Shown in pieces: positions 26,567 to 34,732 of a DNA stretch of 64,000 nucleotides. The notes under the pieces were generated by a model. The model was given only the letters and a program-made list of their open reading frames with translations. It made no database searches and had not been told where the DNA came from. Positions within the stretch are counted from its first letter, which is position 1. Every line of letters starts with the position of its first letter. The DNA is taken from NCBI RefSeq assembly GCF_002177115.1, contig NZ_MVAG01000147.1, positions 62,001-126,000 on the forward strand. The letters run 5' to 3'. A program made the translations under genes and the position numbers. This DNA is from Chryseobacterium mucoviscidosis (GTDB lineage: Bacteria; Bacteroidota; Bacteroidia; Flavobacteriales; Weeksellaceae).

Positions 26567-26967
26567 ACCTTGAAGATAGCTTTCTTAAAATCAATAATAT
26601 CACTGCCAACTAATAAATAGCTCAAAAAGCCAATGTCTAAAAGAGCTTTACCTACTTTCTCATTGTCTATATCACTATGAGCAATAAATCGAACGCCAGG
26701 ATATTTTGTCCGTAACTCCTGAAGCCCTGCCAATACATTCTTATCGTAAAAATCGAGGTCTATAATACAGACTTCGGGAAGTGATTTTAAAGCAGCTAAT
26801 TGAGTAATGGCATCTTCAATTGTTTCTGCTCGAAATATGATTGCAAATCCTGAACCAGAGAGGTCATTGCAAATCCTATCTAAAATCGGGCTTTTATCAT
26901 TGATAAATGCAAGGGATTGTTTGGGTTTGTTTATTGTATCCATAATGCCATTTTTTTTCTTTTTCAT
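26563..26967 (-). CDS. Receiver-domain (CheY-like) protein of the ICE
   Basis: About 134 residues with a single receiver-like fold: an IIFRAETIEDAI helix, then VCIIDLDFYD carrying the probable phosphoacceptor Asp, a VRFIAHSD strand (in place of the usual T/S site), and DIGFLSYLLVG near the C-terminus. It has no DNA-binding domain. The frame is open to 27033; the ATG at 26967 (MKKKK) or 26943 (MDTIN) is more likely. Orthologous single-domain receivers sit near the tra operon in related ICEs, where they may influence excision or transfer (inference). Confidence 0.6.
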   Translation of the reverse strand: MKKKKNGIMDTINKPKQSLAFINDKSPILDRICNDLSGSGFAIIFRAETIEDAITQLAALKSLPEVCIIDLDFYDKNVLAGLQELRTKYPGVRFIAHSDIDNEKVGKALLDIGFLSYLLVGSDIIDFKKAIFKV

Positions 26968-27221
26968 GAACCCTACACAAAAAAGAAAGCGTAGGCAATC
27001 ACACTTACCGGCATTAAGGCACTGGTACGCCATCCCCCAAATAAGCGGACGCCCACGCCTATGACGTGAGCGTTCTTACTTATCTGTTCCGGGGTTTTAA
27101 AAATTACCAGTTTCTAATGCGGAACCTAAAGCAAAAACACTTTAAGTATTTTCTATCTTTTACAAAGATACAAAACTCATTTCGATATAGAAATATGCCC
27201 TAAACTAAATTTGACCATAGA

Positions 27222-27515
27222 TTATTTGATTTTTTGGCTACAATAGTTTTGCTCCAATACGGTCAGTATATCCGTTTCCTTATAAATTATTTTACCCCCA
27301 ATCTGTATATACGGCAAGATATTATCATCACGGTATTGCTGTAAAGTGCGTTTGCTAATATGGAGTAACTTGCACACATCTTCGCCCGATAGGTAAATTT
27401 CTCCGTTCATTACAGGACGGTAGTTTTTCAATATTTCTTCGATGCTTTTTCTCAACTGTATTATCATCTCCCGTTGTTTGATGATTTCTTCGGCTTCATT
27501 TGTCAGTAAATCCAT
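27222..27515 (-). CDS. HTH (MerR/excisionase-like) DNA-binding protein
   Basis: About 97 residues. An N-terminal coiled region is followed by a winged HTH of the excisionase type: YLSGEDVCKLLHISKRTLQQYRDDNILPYIQIGGKIIYKETDI. The start may be ATG 27527 or 27515. It is a paralogue of the upstream gene (27496-27807), which it overlaps. Such pairs in Bacteroidetes ICEs act like Xis proteins with the integrase and can also control tra expression. Confidence 0.8.
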   Translation of the reverse strand: MDLLTNEAEEIIKQREMIIQLRKSIEEILKNYRPVMNGEIYLSGEDVCKLLHISKRTLQQYRDDNILPYIQIGGKIIYKETDILTVLEQNYCSQKIK

Positions 27516-27807
27516 TTTTATTGGCATTATACGGCTGTCCTACTTCGAGCAAAGTCTGTACATCCGAGAGTTTGAAATAATTCTTACGGTTTAATTTGGA
27601 GTAAGGCAACATACCTTTGTCTTTATAGGTCTGCAACGTGCGTTTGGTAATGTTCATCATCAAACACACTTCCTGGTTATCGAGCCATTTCTCTTCTTTG
27701 AAAATCGGGGTATATTTCCGAGTAGCGTTTTCGGTCAGTTCCAAAAGTGCTTTCAGCTCATTTTTCATTCCGTCCAGTGCGGATTTTTGTATTGCGATAA
27801 CTTCCAT
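27496..27807 (-). CDS. HTH (MerR/excisionase-like) DNA-binding protein
   Basis: A 103-residue protein with the same layout as its neighbour: a helical N-terminus, then WLDNQEVCLMMNITKRTLQTYKDKGMLPYSKLNRKNYFKLSDV, a winged HTH. The overlap with the next gene suggests translational coupling. It lies 120 bases beyond an inverted repeat and a GGCAGTGTTTGGCG motif. Likely a recombination directionality factor or a transfer regulator. Confidence 0.8.
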   Translation of the reverse strand: MEVIAIQKSALDGMKNELKALLELTENATRKYTPIFKEEKWLDNQEVCLMMNITKRTLQTYKDKGMLPYSKLNRKNYFKLSDVQTLLEVGQPYNANKNGFTDK

Positions 27808-27890
27808 AGTCTGCTCAATTTTGCGGTGGAAGTCGAATTTAGAAAGGCTTGTTAGAGGGTTGAGGAATGTTGCACCCGTTGGCGTTGAAA

Positions 27891-27904
27891 GGCAGTGTTT
27901 GGCG
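27891..27904. repeat. GGCAGTGTTTGGCG motif, copy 1
   Basis: An exact copy of a 14-base motif also found at 52366 and (13 of 14) at 52386 near oriT, and inside traD at 50069. Here it lies in the gap before the HTH genes. Possible binding site of an ICE DNA-binding protein. Confidence 0.5.
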
Positions 27905-27926
27905 TTTTACATTTGCCATAAACGTA

Positions 27927-27955
27927 AATCGGATAACCTTTTGAGCTATCCGATT
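27927..27955 (-). terminator. Inverted repeat at the end of the transfer operon
   Basis: Arms AATCGGATA and TATCCGATT with an 11-base loop lie ~30 bases past the stop of the 27983-28276 gene. No strong T-run follows, so termination is only likely. Confidence 0.45.
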
Positions 27956-27982
27956 GAAATAAAATCAGCAGAAAAACTTCGA

Positions 27983-28276
27983 TCAACGTTGGGCAGGCTG
28001 TTCAATATTAAGTTCCTGTTGCTTTTTCTCCCTTTCTTTCTTCATCTGTGTATAAGACCAAAGAATAACAACGCCAAGAATAATTAAAGCATAGGCTATC
28101 CACTTACCAACACGCTCTATAAAACGGATAAATACAGATGCTTCAAAACTCGAAAAGCCCTCTGCACCCATGGCATTACGTCTGTAAAATTTCCTGCGGC
28201 TTATCCAGTAGATAAGACCTATACCGATAACAAGCGGAATAATCCCCATTACCAATTGAGAAGTAACTGCATCCAT
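27983..28276 (-). CDS. Small ICE membrane protein
   Basis: A 97-residue protein with two membrane helices (IIPLVIGIGLIYWI and KWIAYALIILGVVILW) and a basic loop (RRKFYRRNAMG), ending in a charged Glu/Lys tail. It lies after traQ, separated by a terminator-like hairpin, and is common at this position in Bacteroidetes ICEs without a known role. Confidence 0.6.
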   Translation of the reverse strand: MDAVTSQLVMGIIPLVIGIGLIYWISRRKFYRRNAMGAEGFSSFEASVFIRFIERVGKWIAYALIILGVVILWSYTQMKKEREKKQQELNIEQPAQR

Positions 28277-28336
28277 ATAGTCAAAATTATATCAAGTAAA
28301 TTTAAACAAAAACATCCTTGGTCGAAAACCAAAAGC

Positions 28337-28362
28337 AAAAACCGACGTGTAAAGTCGGTTTT
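28337..28362 (-). terminator. Bidirectional-type terminator after traQ
   Basis: Arms AAAACCGAC and GTCGGTTTT with a seven-base loop; the minus strand continues TTGCTTTT. It lies about 20 bases past the traQ stop and would end or attenuate the transfer transcript. Confidence 0.7.
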
Positions 28363-28384
28363 GATTTTATCAAAGTTGTTGTTC

Positions 28385-28837
28385 TTAATCACTACTATTG
28401 AACTGAAAGCTCACTTGCTTTTCATTCCCGAAGCTGTCCGAGATCCAAACCTCAAAGGACTGTGAAGCAGCAGATGTGGATGTGTAATACAACCGGAACT
28501 GTTCCGTAGGCAATTGATACAGGTTATTAGGTAAGTAAGGCGGTTCATCATAATACTGCAATGTTCCTGTGCCATCAAACTGGAAGTAACGGAGAAAATA
28601 CTGTGTATTGCTGTAATTGCCGTTTCGTTGTATTGTTATTCTGATTTCTACTGTCTGCCCATTGGCAACATCTTTGGGTACAGGCATCACGTTTACCTCG
28701 AAAGGAAAATCGTTTTGTATTTCGAGTTCATCATCTTTGCTACAAGATACCAAAGAAGCCGAAGCTGTGAGGATTGCCAGCATTACATATATCGGCAGTA
28801 ATCCTATTCTGAATTTATTGAATATTGCTATCATCAT
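28385..28837 (-). CDS. traQ: Conjugative transfer protein TraQ (DUF3872)
   Basis: A 150-residue lipoprotein-like protein: a hydrophobic N-terminus ending in SLVSC as a possible lipobox, then a beta-rich domain (FPFEVNVMPVPKDVANGQTVEIRITIQRNGNY) matching TraQ/DUF3872 of CTnDOT-type elements. It is the last tra gene of the operon and starts nine bases after traO ends. It is thought to be a periplasmic or outer-membrane accessory of the transfer apparatus. Confidence 0.82.
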   Translation of the reverse strand: MMIAIFNKFRIGLLPIYVMLAILTASASLVSCSKDDELEIQNDFPFEVNVMPVPKDVANGQTVEIRITIQRNGNYSNTQYFLRYFQFDGTGTLQYYDEPPYLPNNLYQLPTEQFRLYYTSTSAASQSFEVWISDSFGNEKQVSFQFNSSD

Positions 28838-28845
28838 TTTACATT

Positions 28846-29406
28846 TTAAAAATTAAACCTTAATCCCACGCCTGCGGACGGTCGGAATTGTTCCAAGTCT
28901 GTACCCCACAAAACCTTTGTACGCCCTTGCAGGACTAACACAAAACGGTCGGACAGGTACATTTCAAATGTGAGCCGTCCGCCTGCTCCGTAAACAAAAT
29001 TGTCTTCGCTCAGTATCTTCGCTCCGTCATACAACATCGTTTCACCCCGGTTGATGCTTTCGTAACCGACTACGCCTGTTATTCCAAAGTTCAGTGTGAT
29101 ATTCTTACGGGCATCACCCAACAGGAAGAAACTGTAACCACCCTCTGCGGAATAGGTTTCCTGTGGAATGCGGAGGTCTTTATAGTCGTGGTATTGATGC
29201 GTGTATTCCAATGCCCACAGCTGGTAATTGCCGTTCTTACCGTTTACAGTCATACCAAGGCTGATGTAATAATCATTCCCGATTTTATCATCGGACAATA
29301 CACCTGCACTTATTTCTAATCCTTTTTGTTTAGGCAGCATTCGTTGTGCCTGTGTCACTGAGATGCCCACCAAAACGAGCATCACGGTATAGATATACTT
29401 TTTCAT
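28846..29406 (-). CDS. traO: Conjugative transfer protein TraO
   Basis: A 186-residue protein with a signal peptide (MKKYIYTVMLVLVGISVTQA) and a C-terminal outer-membrane-like domain of alternating strands ending VGLRFNF, the usual terminal Phe of a beta-barrel. It matches TraO of CTnDOT-type systems by size, position and the LPKQKGLEISAGVL start. It probably forms part of the outer-membrane complex with TraN and TraM. Confidence 0.85.
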   Translation of the reverse strand: MKKYIYTVMLVLVGISVTQAQRMLPKQKGLEISAGVLSDDKIGNDYYISLGMTVNGKNGNYQLWALEYTHQYHDYKDLRIPQETYSAEGGYSFFLLGDARKNITLNFGITGVVGYESINRGETMLYDGAKILSEDNFVYGAGGRLTFEMYLSDRFVLVLQGRTKVLWGTDLEQFRPSAGVGLRFNF

Positions 29407-29427
29407 ATTAAATTCTTTAAAGTGTTA

Positions 29428-30324
29428 CTAAAATTTCAGGTGCATATCGTTAATCAAACGAGCCTTGATTAAATCTGAATTTTCCACCTGAAGTGTTTGA
29501 TGACGACCACCGTTCTTCTCGAAAATCTCAATCAACAGTACCTTATCGTCAGCAATAGTAAATTGGTCTAACAGAAAAACATTTTGTTCCGTAGATTTTC
29601 CGTTTATACTATCATCCAATGGTTTATAAGTCCTTAACGGTATCATCGAACGCTCCTGTACTACGGTGCGTTTCGCTACTTTCTTATCCACCACTTTGAA
29701 ATTGATAAAATCAATCTCAAACGGTACATTGGTACGGTTTCTCAATTCCGTATGGAAATAGTATTTGCCGTTATGTATGTAAATCCCTTTGAGGATAAAC
29801 TGGATACCGAAGCTTTTAGCTCCGATATGCTTTACTATGCGTTTGTCCTTTTTGTAGATGGTTTCCAAAAGTAAGCCAGCCAATGAGGGGGAATTATTAC
29901 CCAATTCTTCAAAAAGCACATCGTTACCGTTGGCTTTGTCCACCGCCTTTTGCATTGTGAGCAGGTCATAGCTCAACGCCTCCGGGTAGGAACTGTAATA
30001 CACATTGAAGCTGTAAAAGCGTCCATCATTTGTGATAACGGAAAAGTTGGTTTCGGTTTCAAAATCCCTTACCGATGCTTTTACACGCAATACATTTTCG
30101 GCATCTTCCGCTTTTCCTGCAATTAGGTATTCACTTCCCAAATCCACGTAACGAATGGCAGTCGGGAAAATCAGGTGCGAAGTTTTATCGTAGGTCACTT
30201 CCATACGGTACGGTTCTATCTTGCCCAGGGCAAGCGGTGTTCTAATGCTGTCCTGTGCATAAGATTGTACGGCAAAGCCAAGTATGAGGGCAATTGCCCA
30301 AAAAGTTTTAAAATGATTTTTCAT
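29428..30324 (-). CDS. traN: Conjugative transfer protein TraN (VirB9-like)
   Basis: About 298 residues with a signal peptide (MKNHFKTFWAIALILGFAVQSYA) and a VirB9-like beta domain: PYRMEVTYDKTSHLIFPTAIRYVDLGS, then KASVRDFETETNFSVIT. The frame starts at an ATG (30348) that overlaps the traM stop as TAATG; the ATG at 30324 fits the signal peptide better. TraN forms the periplasm/outer-membrane collar of the type IV secretion channel with TraM. Confidence 0.9.
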   Translation of the reverse strand: MKNHFKTFWAIALILGFAVQSYAQDSIRTPLALGKIEPYRMEVTYDKTSHLIFPTAIRYVDLGSEYLIAGKAEDAENVLRVKASVRDFETETNFSVITNDGRFYSFNVYYSSYPEALSYDLLTMQKAVDKANGNDVLFEELGNNSPSLAGLLLETIYKKDKRIVKHIGAKSFGIQFILKGIYIHNGKYYFHTELRNRTNVPFEIDFINFKVVDKKVAKRTVVQERSMIPLRTYKPLDDSINGKSTEQNVFLLDQFTIADDKVLLIEIFEKNGGRHQTLQVENSDLIKARLINDMHLKF

Positions 30325-30347
30325 TGTTTTATTATTTGAATTCAACA

Positions 30348-31688
30348 TTATTTTTTAGATACCAAGAAGACCTGATGTCCAGCTTTCAGTGTTACCTTTG
30401 GCGTTCTTACTTTTTTGGCGAAATAGCCCGAAATACCCTGTACTACGCCACGGCTAAGGTCTGCGGCAACTTGCTGTCCGGCATTTTGAGTAAGCATCAA
30501 GCTTGTCCCTGATTGTTGGCTCATATTGCCTGCCATTTCTGTAAGGGCATTCATTTCGGGCGAATACGGAACATACAATCCTTGCTGTCCGTCCAAATCG
30601 TAAATGGTAATATCCACAGGGATGATGTTGCCCTCCAGTTCTATCGAAGTAATCTTTAGCTGTAATCGCCCTCCCTGAAATTTGGCATTAGCTGTTACAA
30701 TCGTTCCTTTGGGAATGGTTCGTTGTGGTGTTTGGGCTGGCTCCACTAAACGAAGACGTACACCTGTTTCGCCAACTATTGTTTGTGTTTCGTGTACGCT
30801 TGCTTTTATACTGTTTTTCGGTTGTACCACCTGCTCAATGGAACCTGCGGTATAAAAGCCACGATTTTTGGTATGGCTCCAATCGGCTAAAAATGCACTA
30901 TCGCTAGGTTGGCGGTATAAGGCAGAAACAGTGTTTTTCCTCATAGACGTAAATGCTACAAAATGCTCTTTTTGATTAGTAGTAGCAGTTCCTGAAGCAT
31001 TGCTGTTATTGACAGGTAGAGCTTCTGAAGTACTCGTACTACCTTGGGGAAGATACTTTGCTGCCATCTGATAGGATTTTTCCATCAGTGCAAGCTGGTC
31101 ATCTATAGTTGCAGCTTTGGGTACATCTTTTTCAGCCAATTGCTCTTTCAGTTCGTCCAATTGCCTGCGGAGTTCTATTGTTTCCGAATTATCGTCCTGA
31201 TAAAACGAACCCAATGTACTTTGTGCATTGCGGTAACTGTTTAAGGTAGAATTTCCATATCTGCCGGAATTTCTTTCAGAACCATAACGATAGCTTTCCT
31301 CTTCTTCAGGTATCTCTTCTTCCATACTCTGGGAACTGTCCGTATTCCAGTAATCCGAAAGCGTTGTCAGGGCATTTCGTTTTTCCTTATCCTTTTGTTC
31401 CAGCATTTCCTGTTCGTATGCCTTTTGCTTGTCCGACTGTAATCCTGCTTCGGTAGCCTGCGGTACGGCATCGTTCAGCCCAAGGCTTTCGATTTCGTTC
31501 TTATCTTTCGATGGTTTAAATATGAGATACATACAGCCTATGAAAACAATTCCCATCAAGCCGAATATGAGTGGCTTTTTTAGTTTATCGGCTTTGCTCT
31601 GTGTTCTGTCTTGCAGCACATTAGCGGTTTCTTTCGGATTACCCTCGGTTACCCGAACCACCGTCTTTTTATTTTCATTTTCTTTCAT
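30348..31688 (-). CDS. traM: Conjugative transfer protein TraM (VirB10-like)
   Basis: A 446-residue protein with one membrane helix near residues 38-60 (PLIFGLMGIVFIGCMYLIF), a long polar Gln/Glu/Ser linker, and a C-terminal VirB10-like domain (VRLRLVEPAQT, then IPKGTIVTANAKFQGGRLQLKITSIE). VirB10-type proteins span the periplasm and couple energy to the channel. It overlaps traL by 14 bases. Confidence 0.9.
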   Translation of the reverse strand: MKENENKKTVVRVTEGNPKETANVLQDRTQSKADKLKKPLIFGLMGIVFIGCMYLIFKPSKDKNEIESLGLNDAVPQATEAGLQSDKQKAYEQEMLEQKDKEKRNALTTLSDYWNTDSSQSMEEEIPEEEESYRYGSERNSGRYGNSTLNSYRNAQSTLGSFYQDDNSETIELRRQLDELKEQLAEKDVPKAATIDDQLALMEKSYQMAAKYLPQGSTSTSEALPVNNSNASGTATTNQKEHFVAFTSMRKNTVSALYRQPSDSAFLADWSHTKNRGFYTAGSIEQVVQPKNSIKASVHETQTIVGETGVRLRLVEPAQTPQRTIPKGTIVTANAKFQGGRLQLKITSIELEGNIIPVDITIYDLDGQQGLYVPYSPEMNALTEMAGNMSQQSGTSLMLTQNAGQQVAADLSRGVVQGISGYFAKKVRTPKVTLKAGHQVFLVSKK

Positions 31689-31962
31689 AAATCTTATTTT
31701 TAAAAATGGTTGATAATGTGTCCTGCAAGCTTGCAGGGCTTTCTCCTTTTCTGAGTACAGGGTTTTCGATATGCCTGATTTTCATATCTTTTTCAGACTT
31801 TCCCGTGTCGTACCAAACTTTGGCAATCACGCCTGCGGTAAGCATCAGATAACCCAAGAAAAAGTAAAGGGTATATTTGTGCTGTTTGCGTACAGGCAGT
31901 TCCCGCCAGCGATCATCCAATCGGTCAAAGTACCTGTCCATCTTTGCTCTTAATTTTTTCAT
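31675..31962 (-). CDS. traL: Conjugative transfer protein TraL
   Basis: A 95-residue protein with a basic N-terminus, one membrane helix (YTLYFFLGYLMLTAGVIAKVW) and a charged C-terminus. Its place between traK and traM and its size match TraL of Bacteroidetes elements. It overlaps traM and starts 18 bases after the preceding gene. Confidence 0.75.
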   Translation of the reverse strand: MKKLRAKMDRYFDRLDDRWRELPVRKQHKYTLYFFLGYLMLTAGVIAKVWYDTGKSEKDMKIRHIENPVLRKGESPASLQDTLSTIFKNKIYERK

Positions 31963-31979
31963 ATTGTAATGATTATCGG

Positions 31980-32438
31980 TTATCGCATTCGGAACCTTCT
32001 GTTTTGGTTAGACAACTGTTCTCTGGGTTTTTCGGAAACCTGTGCAATCGCCTCTTTTCTTGTCGGAACCGAATTTGTAGAGAGATCTGTTAATTTCGAT
32101 TGCTTCAATAATTGCCCATACTGGTCTATTCTGTCAATATTCATTTTCTGCACATCGAAAAGACCGGCTTCATACCTTACCCACATATTGCATTCAACCT
32201 TTGGCTTATCATCGCCATTCCATTCCAGGTAGGTTTTCAGCATCAGAATGTTTGGCAACATCGGTTTGTCTGTTCCATTATTACAAGCCTCCAAAAATCT
32301 GCTGATACTATCTTTGATTTTGTCGGCATAGGCCGTCTCAGTTTGAAAATAACCGTCATACCCTTTATTCATGAGGGTTTGTGCGAGTGTGTCTAAGTCA
32401 AGTAACTGTTTCATAACTTTTCGGCTTTTAGCGTTCAA
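31980..32438 (-). CDS. ICE-specific hypothetical protein between traK and traL
   Basis: A 152-residue soluble helical protein with no signal peptide (LLDLDTLAQTLMNKGYDGYFQTETAYADKI near the N-terminus) and a basic C-terminal tail. CTnDOT itself has no gene of this kind here, though related flavobacterial ICEs appear to. It overlaps traK by 11 bases, so it belongs to the transfer operon. Function unknown. Confidence 0.6.
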   Translation of the reverse strand: MNAKSRKVMKQLLDLDTLAQTLMNKGYDGYFQTETAYADKIKDSISRFLEACNNGTDKPMLPNILMLKTYLEWNGDDKPKVECNMWVRYEAGLFDVQKMNIDRIDQYGQLLKQSKLTDLSTNSVPTRKEAIAQVSEKPREQLSNQNRRFRMR

Positions 32439-33051
32439 TTACTTCAATGTCCCTGTTTTCCGTTACGGCAAACTTTTCGATATTAAAACCTTGTGGGTTA
32501 TTATCGGAACGGACAGAGTTCACGAGATAGCAGGACGTGATCAGGTTTCGTCTGGTTACATTGCTCGAACGGATGATGAATTGTTTGGCATAGGTTCGCA
32601 CGGCATACGGATAAGTATCGAAGTTGCAGACAACACTATCCACCTCGATACGCTGCTGTACGTTTCCTGAAATGATACGGTTGTAGTATCCTTTTTCCGA
32701 AAGGTCTTTGTAATAATCAAAGGCACTTTTGTCGGCAAGGTTAAACGCTCGTTTCATATTGCTTTCAATGGCATTCTTATCGGGAGCCAATGTGAAGAAC
32801 AGTTCGTGAAAACGTCTTACATGTTCCCTCGCTTCAACAGGGCGGTTAATACTTGCATCCTGCGATAAGGCAAGCATTAGCGATTTTCCGTTATCCAGCA
32901 CATAAACCTTTTGGCGTTGTTCTTCTGCAAAACGGTAGGACTGCCATACGGCATATCCTACCACACTAATGCAGAGAACGGCAAATACAATGGCATAAAG
33001 CCTGATCTGTCTGAAGCTGTTTTCAATATTTCTTAGTGTTTTAAATTCCAT
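32428..33051 (-). CDS. traK: Conjugative transfer protein TraK (VirB8-like)
   Basis: A 207-residue protein: a short cytoplasmic N-terminus, one membrane helix (LYAIVFAVLCISVVGYAVW, about 18-36) and a periplasmic domain of VirB8/NTF2 type (ARREHVRRFHELFFTLAPDK-like EAREHVRRFHELFFTLAP). It matches TraK of CTnDOT. It is an inner-membrane assembly factor of the transfer channel. Confidence 0.9.
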   Translation of the reverse strand: MEFKTLRNIENSFRQIRLYAIVFAVLCISVVGYAVWQSYRFAEEQRQKVYVLDNGKSLMLALSQDASINRPVEAREHVRRFHELFFTLAPDKNAIESNMKRAFNLADKSAFDYYKDLSEKGYYNRIISGNVQQRIEVDSVVCNFDTYPYAVRTYAKQFIIRSSNVTRRNLITSCYLVNSVRSDNNPQGFNIEKFAVTENRDIEVIER

Positions 33052-33075
33052 TTTTAGATGATTAATTATTTTACA

Positions 33076-34068
33076 TTATTTCATTAGCTGACCACCGATA
33101 TTACCTGCGGCAGAACCGGCTCCGGCACTTGCTACATTTCCGGCTTTCATTGCTGTCTGATTTACATTTCGTGTAAAGTTTCCTGCACCTCCGGCCTGGA
33201 TAATCCAACCTGTTACGGTAGGTATCGTAAAGTATCCGATAATGCCGATGATCATAAATATGATGTACACGGTATTACTAGTATCAGGGATATAACTCGG
33301 ATCGGCGAGCATCTCAATATCCCGCTCCAATATGAGTGATTGTATCCTTGCAAGCATGGAACTGAACAGATCTGAAACCGGTAGCCAGAGATATACACTG
33401 ACGTACCTTGTGAGCCATTGCGTAAGTGTGGATTGAAAGCCATCCCATACAGAAATCGCAAAGGCGATTGGTCCAAGTATGGAAAGGACAATCAGGAAAA
33501 ACGTTCGGATGGTATCTATGACTAATGCGGCTGCCTGAAAGAGTATTTCCAACAGATTGCGAAACCAATCTTTAAGGGCTTTTTCTACCTGATACGCCGT
33601 CCTGTCCATATACATTCCCGCCATTGTTCCAATGTCGGAAGGCGACCAGCCCAATTCATCCAGTTTTTTATCAAACTCTTCGTCCGATACCATAAAGGCT
33701 GTTTCCGGATTTCTGACCATTGCTTCATATTCCAACTGGTCTTTCTGCTGTTGTAATTGGTTCAGGTCAAGTACCTGGTCTTCGAGTATGGCGTGTGTTC
33801 CCGTGACTACAGGGCTTAGTACCGAATTGATGGTTCCCAAAACAATCGTTGGAAAAAACATAATACATAGTCCTAAAGCAAACGGTCGTAACAACGGAAA
33901 CATATCTATAGGTTCGGCACGGCTCAGAGCCTGCCAAACCTTTAACGCCACATAGAATAATGCACCCAATCCCGCCAGTCCTTTTGCCACAGCTGCCATA
34001 TCGCCTGCAAGCGGCATCATATCATCGTAGAGCGACCGCAGGACTTCGTGAAGATTATTCCATTCCAT
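33076..34068 (-). CDS. traJ: Conjugative transfer protein TraJ (VirB6-like)
   Basis: A 330-residue polytopic protein with about six to seven membrane helices and a central loop (residues ~95-160), consistent with VirB6/TrbL. It contains PMDFPLLRP-like PIDMFPLLRPFALGLCIMFFPTIVLG and a Gly/Ala-rich C-terminus. It is the inner-membrane pore component. Spacing of three bases to traI supports one operon. Confidence 0.9.
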   Translation of the reverse strand: MEWNNLHEVLRSLYDDMMPLAGDMAAVAKGLAGLGALFYVALKVWQALSRAEPIDMFPLLRPFALGLCIMFFPTIVLGTINSVLSPVVTGTHAILEDQVLDLNQLQQQKDQLEYEAMVRNPETAFMVSDEEFDKKLDELGWSPSDIGTMAGMYMDRTAYQVEKALKDWFRNLLEILFQAAALVIDTIRTFFLIVLSILGPIAFAISVWDGFQSTLTQWLTRYVSVYLWLPVSDLFSSMLARIQSLILERDIEMLADPSYIPDTSNTVYIIFMIIGIIGYFTIPTVTGWIIQAGGAGNFTRNVNQTAMKAGNVASAGAGSAAGNIGGQLMK

Positions 34069-34071
34069 AGC

Positions 34072-34704
34072 TTACCAGTATTTTTGGTTGGAAGTTCCGT
34101 AGAGATCAAGCACTCTTTTGGCATCATTTTTCTTTTTCGCTCTCAAATAGCTTACGGAAATGTTCTTGTTGGTGTAATAGCGTACTAAACTATGGTACTC
34201 CTTTACTTCTTTGTACACACGGTCGATGATGTCCATACGCTCTTTATCGTTTAGCGATAGGCTTGATGAGGTAACAATCTGCTTTAGTTCTTTCAATAGT
34301 TCGGTACTTTCGCCCAGTAATGCAGAATAGCCATTGCCAATTGCCGTCAACTCCTGAGCTGTGAAATTGGGATCGTTCATCATCTTGCCGAAATTCTGTA
34401 CATACATTTCGGATACATCACCTACTAGCAAAACCGTTTGCTGTACCTTACGGGCATCTTTTACCAAGTTGTTGATGGCTTTCAGCTTGTCGTAATACTC
34501 TTTGCCTTGCTTATAGACTTTTTCAACCTCCTTAAAATTCTTTACCACATTACTTACTGTGGAGGATGTTTGTACAATCTCATTGGCAGAGTTGAGAATA
34601 CCGGATGCAAGATTTGCAGGATCGGTTACTACAAACTGTGCTTTTGCGGAAGGTGCAACGGCAAGCATAATTGCCGTACACACCAATAACATTACTTTTT
34701 TCAT
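34072..34704 (-). CDS. traI: Conjugative transfer protein TraI (DUF4141, VirB5-like)
   Basis: A 210-residue protein with a signal peptide (MKKVMLLVCTAIMLAVAPSAKA) and a long helical periplasmic region (QFVVTDPANLASGILNSANEIVQ), the DUF4141/TraI pattern. It resembles VirB5-type minor pilus proteins. This is not the relaxase TraI of F plasmids. Confidence 0.88.
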   Translation of the reverse strand: MKKVMLLVCTAIMLAVAPSAKAQFVVTDPANLASGILNSANEIVQTSSTVSNVVKNFKEVEKVYKQGKEYYDKLKAINNLVKDARKVQQTVLLVGDVSEMYVQNFGKMMNDPNFTAQELTAIGNGYSALLGESTELLKELKQIVTSSSLSLNDKERMDIIDRVYKEVKEYHSLVRYYTNKNISVSYLRAKKKNDAKRVLDLYGTSNQKYW

Positions 34705-34732
34705 TGTTTCTAATTTTTTAAATGATTAATAA